64,000 nt of DNA, from NCBI GenBank assembly GCA_963921505.1, contig OY997394.1, positions 1,488,001 through 1,552,000 of the forward strand, written 5' to 3'. Made by a program: the position numbers and the translations under genes. The notes under the pieces are model-generated. The model was not told the DNA's origin. It searched no databases and saw only the letters and a list, made by a program, of their open reading frames with translations. Positions 56,806-64,000 of the stretch are shown in pieces. Numbering within the stretch: the first letter of the stretch is position 1; the number at the start of each line of letters is the position of its first letter. This DNA comes from Phakellia ventilabrum. Its lineage: Eukaryota; Porifera; Demospongiae; Axinellida; Axinellidae.

Positions 56806-58120
56806 CACAAGAAAGAGTTAGTGATGTAATGTTCTACTATATACTAGAGACCATCGGCGATACAACCAGAGACATGATGCTGTCCTACAAGAGATTGTCA
56901 AATTCATCCAACCCAAGCTCCCTCCAACCACCCGACTAATTGCTGACATCGATGATAGGTACTGATATTTGAATCATGCAAACGAGTAATTGAAGTTTCC
57001 TACAGTATTTGGTGCTCAAGAAACAGATCTGTCATGTAAACTATTTGTGTTAATTCATACATGTTGTAAATCATACTAATTGTTATAGCCAGCCCTAATA
57101 TTTTGGTGAACCAATTATTTGTACACAATTAATGTGATTGCTCAACATTATGGCACATAATTGGACTATGTCACCCCCTTCTCTTGTAATACAGCGAAGG
57201 AGTTTTATGATGGATTTATGAATATGAGAGAGAGAAAGGTGAGGGGGAGGAGGAGAGGAGGATGGGGAAGGGTTTCGAATACACACATCCAAAACATGAT
57301 ATGATTTACAGCACATCTCCAAGCTGATAGTCTAACTTAACGTATAGCTAATGACTGCATAGCTGTAAGCCTGCCATGACAATAACAAGTTCTAAAGTAG
57401 TTGGATGACTGAGCACCGAAAAGAAAAAAAAAGGAGAAACAACATGTATCTGAGGGTGTGGCCACTTTCCACTACATTGAAAGAGTCAGTGTGGGTGTGG
57501 AGTGACATGTGAGCAAAAACTTGCAAATACATGTACAAGCGTGAGGGCTAGCTTGCATACTTATGAGCTCAATGTATATAGCTTCATCCAGCACATTGGT
57601 GGCTGGAAGACCACATGATCACATGATCTTATTGGCTGATAATACCTGCTGAGAACAAAAGGATAACTAGTATGCTGTGAGGGACTCCACTTTTCTGCAC
57701 ATCAAGATGCGGAGGATAGTTGGAGATAGTTCTTAATATAAACACTTCACTGCATAACACTGCACAGGTACTCTGCAGACTCATCAAATAACACAGTGCA
57801 CTCACTGTACATAATAACCAAATAAGCATAACATCAGTGAAGCAATCCTTCACATATGTACTCACCAGTCCAAGGGCCTCTTCCCGAGGCATGAACAAAG
57901 CCTATAGCTATAGCTACTGTTCTAAGTCACGGAATCTTTTTTTCAAGAGCATGCACCTGCATGAGTAAACCACTATAGTATAGTATTGTGCCCAGACCTC
58001 GGATGAAAGGTCTACTGATTACTGGTGTACTCTCCTCTTACCCTCCCGTCCTCACAGAAGTCCTCCCCATCCACAAGGCCACCATGCTAGAATGTGACTT
58101 TCGTGTGATTGTCACATGGT
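56806..58120. other. Gap between paralog F and the LINE region
   Basis: No gene is supported. A remnant of the TAGTCTCGTGCCC-type terminus (GTGCCCAGACCTC) lies near 57988. Short frames at 57095-57322, 57629-57898 and 57988-58170 are open but have no family motif. Confidence 0.4.
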
Positions 58121-58628
58121 TTATTGCCATACTGTTGTCCTTTCAGTCTGTAATGATCAATTGTGTTTAAGATAATTATAGTCTTTTGATCAAGCTAGCC
58201 TATCAGTATTGAGTTGTGGAAACCTTCACCTAGCTATAATACCAGGCCTGATCTATGATATGATGTGCAGGAGAAACAAGGAAATGTCACATTTCTACTG
58301 AAGAGACTAGCCTCGTTCCCAGCTTTTTCCCCGCATGTTGTAAAAAATGCCACTTTTTTACAACATGCGGGGAAAACTGGGAGCGGAGACTGGGAACGAG
58401 GCTATGAAGAGACCACTAGGAAGATTATAATTACAACAGAATCCTCCAAAGTTGTAGAATACACTTGGTCAATAGAGGTGTTGGGACATGCAGGTAGGCA
58501 AGCATGAGAGAAGTAGCTTAATCGCATTGTAAGAATACTGCATGGCACAGTTTAATAAATTCTACTTCCAACTTCTGCATATAGCTATTGCATGTATGGA
58601 ATACACAGCCGTAATAAGTTCAATAATC
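58121..58628. repeat. ~508-bp direct repeat left of the LINE
   Basis: This block, from TTATTGCCATACTG to AAGTTCAATAATC, recurs at 61740-62252 immediately right of the LINE's trinucleotide tail. Only scattered differences and short homopolymer length changes separate the two. It contains a hairpin MITE at 58308-58404. Confidence 0.9.
58308..58404. mobile_element. Hairpin MITE with 9-bp target duplication
   Basis: It starts TAGCCTCGTTCCCAG and ends CTGGGAACGAGGCTA. The inner arms TTTTCCCCGCATGTTGTAAA and complement pair as well. A 9-bp direct repeat, TGAAGAGAC, flanks it at 58299-58307 and 58405-58413. Terminal motif and duplication length match the helicase-carrying element at 3196, so both belong to the same superfamily, Mutator-like by inference. 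Confidence 0.75.
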
Positions 58629-58704
58629 TGGTCAGGTTGTGCTTCTAGGTGATTTTAATGCTAGGGTCGGAAAGATCTTCTGAACTAGATGATGCATAAT
58701 AGGT

Positions 58705-58914
58705 ATGTTTGGAGAAGGAAAATGCAATGCGAGTGGTAACAGGATGATTTCCTTTTTGACGGAGGTTGAGCTTGTAATTTGTAATGGTCGTGAGTTCAAT
58801 GTGGAACCACAGTGGACTAGAGCTAGGCCTTCATTGAAGCAGAAGTCTATCATTGATTATATAGTTACTGATTCCAACTTGTTGCCAGGTTTCAGGGAGT
58901 GTGCAGGTAGATGA
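58705..58914 (+). pseudogene. LINE endonuclease domain, C-terminal piece
   Basis: The frame MISFLTEVELVICNGREF, then PQWTRARPSLKQKSIIDYIV, matches the final part of the AP-like endonuclease of LINEs (NGR, P.WT and S.IDY). The frame is lost at 58914, before the usual SDH motif, where a 22-base stretch identical to the target sequence is found. Confidence 0.7.
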
Positions 58915-58983
58915 CACCAGCCGTAATAAGTTCAATAATCTGATTTCAAGAGGAGGAAGTAGAGGCAGCAGTATCAAGAAGCT

Positions 58984-61701
58984 TTGAGCGTAGAAGTAGA
59001 AGTATTTCAAGAAAGGATACAGACAAGGAAGCACCAGGGGCTAAGGGGGTCAGAATTAGTGAAGGCAGTGGTTCAGGATTGGGAAGACACAGTGAAGAGG
59101 GTAGCATCAAAAGAAATTGGGGAAAAGGTGATAGTGTGTGGCAAAGCAGCGAGATGGTGGGATGAAGAGATTAAAGATAAGATTAGGTTAAGAAGACAGG
59201 TTTACAAAGAGATTCAGAGTGGTAGGGAAGATAAATGGGGACAGTATTACAAGTTACGTTCAGAAATCAAGGAATTGGTACGTAAGAAGAAGTTAGATAG
59301 TTGGAATGAGGTGATAGAAAAGGCTAATAAAGATTTTGATGTAAACAAGAAGGAATTTTGGGCATTTATTGGCAGGACTTCAAAGGGTAGTCGTAAGAGC
59401 ATTGCTTCAGTAAGGAGTAGTTCAGGTTCATGCGTAACCAGTACAAAGGGGAAGCTTGAAGTTCTACATGAGCATTACGGTAAGCTGGGTACAGCATCAG
59501 TAGATGATCAGTTTGATGATAGCTGGAGAGAGCATATAGAGAGTAAGGTAACAGAGTACAGCGAGATGTCTAGTGCACGGAAGGATAAGGTTTTAGACAG
59601 GGATATAAGTTATGCCGAAATTAAAAAGTGTTTGAAAAGTCTAAAGAATAACAAAACTGGAGGTAATGATGGCTTAGTTGGGGAGCTTTTTAAGTATGGT
59701 GGCTCTGGAATGGCGAATCTGTTGAAAGCTTTATATGAAATAGTCTGGACAGAAGAGGGTATTCCTACACAATGGAGGCAAGGATTAATTGTTAGTTTGT
59801 ATAAGAAAGGTGATGCTGAGGATCCATGTAATTACAGAGGCATTACTCTATTGAACGTTGTTGGTAAACTGTTTTGTAAGATTTTAAATAATCGCTTGGT
59901 AATAAGATTAGAATCGGAAAAGGCTCTTCATGAGGGGCAGGCAGGTTTTAGAGCGAAAAGAAGTTGTGTTGATAATGTCTATACTTTGAACGAGATCATA
60001 CAAGGCAGAATAAGAGAAGGAAAACACACTTATGCTTTTTTCTTAGACATCCAGAAGGCTTTTGATACGGTTTGGCACGATGGTTTATGGTTTAGGTTGT
60101 GGGAATTGGGTGTTAGGGGTAGGATGTGGAGAGTTATTAAGAAGATGTATGACATTACAGAGAGTGCTGTTTTACTGGAGGGGGAAAAATCCAAACCATT
60201 TGATATAAGCCAGGGGGTAGCACAGGGTTGTAGTCTATCGCCTATCCTATTTTCCATTTTTATTAATCAGTTACTAGATGAGGTTGAGAAAGCTGGGCTT
60301 GGTATAATCATTAAGAATGATGTTAAGGTTGGGGGACTAATGTTTGCAGATGATTTTGTTGGTTTAACTACTAATGCGGAGGATTTACAAAAGTTGATTA
60401 ATGTAGTACAAGGGTTTTGTAACAAATGGAGGTTGAAATCTAACATCAAAAAGAGTGCTGTTGTGGTATTTTCTAAGGTGGCTATTACAGATATGTGTGC
60501 GTGGAAGTGGGGAGATAAAGTAATTCCAAGGGTTGTAAGTTACTGTTACTTGGGAATTGAATTTGCTGAGAATGGGTCATGGGATAGTCATGTACAGAAG
60601 GTAATTGATAATGGGAAGAAAAAGCTTAATCGTTTGCACCGGTTTGTAAGTAATAGGAATATCAGTACCGTTGCAAGGAGATTATTGTTAGTTTCAGTAC
60701 TTCGTCCTACTTTAGAATACGGTAGTGAAGTGTGGGCTTGTAATAAACGGCAGGCAGCTTCCTTAGAATCCATTCAGCTAGGAGCAGCTAAGAAGATACT
60801 TGGCTGCTCTTTCAAAACGTGTAATGAAGCGGTAAGGGGAGATATGGGGTTAGAGTCCTTGAAAGGGAGGAGGGATAGAAGCAAACTTAAGTGGTGGTAT
60901 AAAGTCAATAAGTTTGATAATGAGCGGTATCCTAGAGTACTATTAGATGCTGAGTGGGAAGTGAAACCATGTAGAGGTAGGCAGAGGAAAACTTGGATGA
61001 AAGTAATTAATGAATTGCTGCTGCAGTTAGATTTAGATAGCCAAGAGGTATTAGCTGCAGATAATATTAATTTGTTTTTAGATACGGTAGACGAAGCGTT
61101 GAGGGATAGAGAATACAAGGACTTTAATGACAGCTTGAATACTAAAGTTAAGTTGAATCTGTACAAGTCTTTCTGTAAGGAAATAGAATTCAAGAATTAT
61201 TTGCAGGGGGTAGGTGATCCGGGTACAAGATTATTGTTTAAGTTTCGGTCAGGTACGAACGGTCTGAATGAAGAGTTAGGAAGACATAGGGGTAAAAATG
61301 ATGATAGGCAGTGTAAATTATGCAGGGGTGAATGTGAGAGTGTGGTACATGTTCTCTGGGAGTGTCCAGCATATGACAGCATTAGAAATAATTTCATGGT
61401 TGAATTAGAAAATCTATTGGGGGGGAGGTTTGGGGAGTTTAGTACACTTGATAATTTTAATAAGGCAAGTTTTATTTTAGGGTTTGAGAATTGGAACAGG
61501 GATGATTTTAAAGCATTATTAAAGCTAGTTAAGAGCTTTGTATTACTGATATGGGAGACTAGGAAGAAGGAATTGTATGGTGATCAGGATTGTGTGGTCT
61601 CTGGTTGTTCTTGCTCTTGTCCTCTGACTGGAGGTCTTACAAGCTCCGCCTGCGTCTGTGGGTGCGTGGTCAATGGCGTAAGCGCTACGGCAGCAACATG
61701 A
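58984..61701 (+). CDS. LINE reverse transcriptase ORF (partial polyprotein)
   Basis: An uninterrupted frame of about 905 codons, read from a TTG here because the frame is entered from upstream without its own ATG. The reverse transcriptase palm and fingers span about residues 210-500. Motifs are NYRGITLLNVVGKLF, GQAGFRAKRSC, FFLDIQKAFDTVWH, GVAQGCSLSPILFS and the catalytic FADD near residue 455. A thumb and connection follow. A CCHC knuckle (CKLCRGECESVVHVLWEC) lies near residue 777-795. The active-site aspartates are present. The long open frame suggests recent insertion, even though the endonuclease part is broken. The C-terminus ends in a Cys-rich stretch (CSCSCPL..CVCGC) that is not typical and may be non-coding 3' sequence. 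Confidence 0.85.
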   Translation: MSVEVEVFQERIQTRKHQGLRGSELVKAVVQDWEDTVKRVASKEIGEKVIVCGKAARWWDEEIKDKIRLRRQVYKEIQSGREDKWGQYYKLRSEIKELVRKKKLDSWNEVIEKANKDFDVNKKEFWAFIGRTSKGSRKSIASVRSSSGSCVTSTKGKLEVLHEHYGKLGTASVDDQFDDSWREHIESKVTEYSEMSSARKDKVLDRDISYAEIKKCLKSLKNNKTGGNDGLVGELFKYGGSGMANLLKALYEIVWTEEGIPTQWRQGLIVSLYKKGDAEDPCNYRGITLLNVVGKLFCKILNNRLVIRLESEKALHEGQAGFRAKRSCVDNVYTLNEIIQGRIREGKHTYAFFLDIQKAFDTVWHDGLWFRLWELGVRGRMWRVIKKMYDITESAVLLEGEKSKPFDISQGVAQGCSLSPILFSIFINQLLDEVEKAGLGIIIKNDVKVGGLMFADDFVGLTTNAEDLQKLINVVQGFCNKWRLKSNIKKSAVVVFSKVAITDMCAWKWGDKVIPRVVSYCYLGIEFAENGSWDSHVQKVIDNGKKKLNRLHRFVSNRNISTVARRLLLVSVLRPTLEYGSEVWACNKRQAASLESIQLGAAKKILGCSFKTCNEAVRGDMGLESLKGRRDRSKLKWWYKVNKFDNERYPRVLLDAEWEVKPCRGRQRKTWMKVINELLLQLDLDSQEVLAADNINLFLDTVDEALRDREYKDFNDSLNTKVKLNLYKSFCKEIEFKNYLQGVGDPGTRLLFKFRSGTNGLNEELGRHRGKNDDRQCKLCRGECESVVHVLWECPAYDSIRNNFMVELENLLGGRFGEFSTLDNFNKASFILGFENWNRDDFKALLKLVKSFVLLIWETRKKELYGDQDCVVSGCSCSCPLTGGLTSSACVCGCVVNGVSATAAT

Positions 61702-61702
61702 G

Positions 61703-61704
61703 TA

Positions 61705-61743
<39 letters not shown>
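61703..61743. repeat. ATT microsatellite at the LINE 3' end
   Basis: About 13 units of TAT/ATT close the element. Simple-repeat tails rather than poly(A) are common at the 3' ends of several LINE clades and mark the true 3' junction here. Confidence 0.85.
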
Positions 61744-61744
<1 letters not shown>

Positions 61745-62252
61745 GCCATACTGTTGTCCTTTCAGTCTGTAATGATCAATTGTGTTTAAGATAATTATAG
61801 TCTTTTGATCAAGCTAGCCTATCAGTATTGAGTTGTGGAAACCTTCACCTAGCTATAATACCAGGCCTGATCTATGATATGATGTGCAGGAGAAACAAGG
61901 AAATGTCACATTTCTACTGAAGAGAACTAGCCTCATTCCCAGCTTTTTCCCCGCATGTTGTAAAATATGCCACTTTTTTTTACAACATGCGGGAAAAAAA
62001 CTGGGAGCGGAGACTGGGAACGAGGCTATGAAGAGACCACTAGGAAGATTATAATTACAACAGAATCCTCCAAAGTTGTAGAATACACTTGGTCAATAGA
62101 GGTGTTGGGACATGCAGGTAGGCAAGCATGAGAGAAGTAGCTTAATCGCATTGTAAGAATACTGCATGGCACAGTTTAATAAATTCTACTTCCAACTTCT
62201 GCATATAGCTATTGCATGTATGGAATACACAGCCGTAATAAGTTCAATAATC
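61740..62252. repeat. ~513-bp direct repeat right of the LINE
   Basis: This is the partner of 58121-58628. It starts at the last ATT of the LINE tail and ends at AAGTTCAATAATC, after which unduplicated sequence (ACAAAGTATACAC) continues toward paralog G. It carries the same hairpin MITE (61928-62028), with one extra base in the left target duplication. Confidence 0.9.
61928..62028. mobile_element. Hairpin MITE, duplicate of 58308-58404
   Basis: It has the same ends and flanking TGAAGAGAC at the right. It was copied with the ~510-bp block, not inserted anew. Confidence 0.7.
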
Positions 62253-62388
62253 ACAAAGTATACACATAACAAACCTGACATATATACAGCTTTATAATGT
62301 TCACAACGATGAAGTTATATAGCATTACAAGACTGTTTTCAGTTTATAATAAGGAGTCAATAATCTAATTATGCAACAATTTGAAGCT

Positions 62389-64000
62389 TCACTGGTTAGT
62401 TTCCATACATGGTTCTCGGAGCATATACGAGTGGGCTTCACCAATGTCAATCACTGATGTGGATGGGGCGGTTAGTGGCCTTTCTGCTGAGTCCTCATCA
62501 TCCAATCCTAAACTTCTCTTTGGTGTGTATCCTGGGGTCTTGGGAGACAGGGCCAGCTTGGATAGTATTTTCCTCAACCGGGGAGTGTTCTTGAATTGCT
62601 GAATGGAGTGGTAGATGACTATCCCAGTGAATGTTGCAAAGGCTATACTGACTGAGGTGAATGTAACAGCATTCTGATTGCCATTCGTTACAACAGTGAT
62701 ATATGAGGCAACAGCAAAGATGGCCAGGTTTAAGATGAATGTAATTTCCAGGAGAATAAGATACCATGTCTTGTAGATTCTAGCTCCAAGTACAATAAGA
62801 AGTATGGGAACAGAAGCAAAAGCAATAGCCAGTAGGTCAATGTTGGGATTTCCAGAAGTGTTCATTGCTGAGACAAGAAATAGACAAAAGCGAACCAAAA
62901 GCATCAGTCCAGTCCAGTAGCGGTGTTTGTCAGTGTAGGGTGCATGGTAGGTATCGAGGAAGGATTTAATTCTGGGACTGTTGATCCATGAGAAGATCTT
63001 TAAGTCTGACTTAGCCTGGAGCCACTGTCCCAAGACTAGCAGCATTGTGTAGGGGAAAAACAGGAAGGATAGGAAAACCATTGCAGCTATGAATAGTGGG
63101 ATGTGTTTGCTGCTGAAGTATGAAATATTTCCATCATAGCGCCACACAGCAACCTGTAAGCTGTCACGGTACTCCAGTAATGTGAAGGAAAGTGCAGCAA
63201 TTAATAACTGTGCGAAGCAGTTTTGCATACGAAAGCAGGAATAGTGTTGCCAGAACTGCAATGGGATTTCTACCAAATAGTCTAGCAACTTTTCCTGTTG
63301 AATAGTGGCTAACAAAAATTATAACGACTACCAGAGACCAAATATAGATGGGAAACACAAATTGTAGCCATGTTTTGCCATACGCATCCATTCCCTTATA
63401 GAAACATGTTTCGATTCCCAAGTCCAGGTTCAACCATGCAATAAATATGGTTAATGGGTTGGCATGTCCAGATGGAAAGAAGATTGCTGAATTTACTTGC
63501 ACAATGTTTGCATAAAAGATCAATCCATGAAGAGTTCCAGCTGCAACGGTCAGTCTCAGAATGAATAGTAAGAGAACTAACAAAATACCAGCTATGGCAA
63601 ATGGAATTAACAGTGCAAGGTAACTATCTGAACACTGCATGCAGCGAGAACTTCCGAAAACAAGACTTAAATTTTCACCACATTTTCCACACAGTAATCC
63701 TGATCTGTTGTAGCTACACTGAGCATCACTATCATCCACATCTGTGTACAGTTCATCCGTTTCACAATAATCAAAAGGGCAGTGAGGATGAAGAATGAGT
63801 CCTTGAGAAACATTGTCATAACCCACCCAAAACTCTGATCCGCTTTTCTTCAATATAGTTCCAGTATCTATGTCACATTCATCAGTAAAGTTTGTCAATC
63901 TTTCATCGCAGTCACAACTGCCATCATTATCATGTATTTCAAATCCATGTGGACATCCAAGCACTTTTACTTGGACTGAAAGTTCACGTGGACATGGTCC
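62389..64000 (-). pseudogene. Beta-helix membrane protein, 3' part (paralog G), frameshifted
   Basis: It runs off the right edge. From 64000 down to about 63205 it closely matches A to D: LGCPHGFEIH, the Cys-rich stalk, the first five membrane helices and LNLDLGIETCFY. Here LLSYAKLL is intact. At about 63195-63205 four extra bases shift the frame. Below that, 63180-62389 encodes the rest of the membrane region in another frame but is strongly diverged: AVWRYDGNISYFSSKHIPLF against AVWLYDGNIKYLGGKHVPLF. It also has a different cytosolic tail (SKLALSPKTPGYTPKRSLGL) without the SP..S..E..RES motif. It looks like a chimera of a young and an old family member. Confidence 0.75.

Larger units (their letters stand above)
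58629..61743 (+). mobile_element. 5'-truncated LINE (non-LTR retrotransposon)
   Basis: The element starts inside the endonuclease region: VVLLGDFNARVGK can be read at about 58639-58680, then SIIDYIVTD near 58845. It continues through a linker, a full reverse transcriptase and a C-terminal zinc knuckle, and ends in an ATT-type microsatellite. The upstream half of the endonuclease and any ORF1 are missing, as is usual for 5'-truncated LINEs. The endonuclease piece and the reverse transcriptase piece are in different frames (changes near 58915 and 58960-58985), so this copy is dead. The clade is not assigned. Confidence 0.85.

Noticed and set aside
57988-58170. Open frame with a hydrophobic end overlapping the start of the 508-bp block
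   Set aside because: It begins in a MITE-end remnant and continues into duplicated non-coding sequence. There is no recognisable domain.
7437-63964. Many short frames on the plus strand opposite the receptor-like genes (for example 20742-21305 and 46757-47134)
   Set aside because: They are opposite-strand shadows of the repetitive beta-helix code, recur at equivalent places in each paralog and carry no independent motif.
1-64000. CRISPR array, tRNA or rRNA genes
   Set aside because: No regularly spaced identical repeats with unique spacers and no recognisable tRNA or rRNA cores were found by reading. A covariance-model scan would be decisive but could not be run.

Overview
This is eukaryotic DNA, most likely from an early-branching marine invertebrate and probably a demosponge of the Amphimedon type. 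That assignment is an inference. It rests on very long intronless genes for Pmp-like beta-helix membrane proteins, a stand-alone HIRAN-like gene, abundant small hairpin transposons and a LINE with a trinucleotide tail. No tRNA, rRNA, CRISPR array or bacterial operon signal was seen.

Left part (1-7.4 kb): an intact intronless class I SAM-dependent methyltransferase gene (1613-2356). It is followed by a small transposon with long terminal inverted repeats and 9-bp flanking repeats that carries the first part of a RecQ-like helicase gene (3196-3812), and by a tail-to-tail inverted pair of an unidentified coding fragment (5280-5601). A possible terminal exon lies on the minus strand at 6040-6210.

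Core (7.4-64 kb): a same-strand (minus) array of seven paralogous loci, called A to G here. A is at 7437-13631, B at 18145-24306, C at 30344-36463, D at 44268-50685, E (5' fragment) at 52500-53366, F (3' fragment) at 56231-56805, and G at 62389-64000, running off the window. The full architecture is a signal peptide, four CPxxPC-headed modules of GGG/NNSA parallel beta-helix repeats, a Cys-rich stalk, about ten membrane segments and a short cytosolic tail. Only A has one long open frame (2064 aa), and its tail is altered. B, C, D and G carry frameshifts and/or a stop; E and F are truncated. The copies differ in beta-helix rung number, share some lesions and include at least one apparent chimera. 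This suggests a young, fast-turning-over family of surface receptor-like proteins shaped by duplication and gene conversion. Flanks are duplicated too: 24.3-28.3 kb and 36.5-40.3 kb are near-identical, and the 3' flanks of C and D match.

Between the paralogs lie a HIRAN-like gene (15433-15786), several TIR elements and foldbacks, a second copy of the helicase-carrying element (40258-40876), a broken unknown gene (41888-42438) and a 5'-truncated LINE (58629-61743). The LINE sits between two copies of the same ~510-bp sequence, an unusual arrangement.
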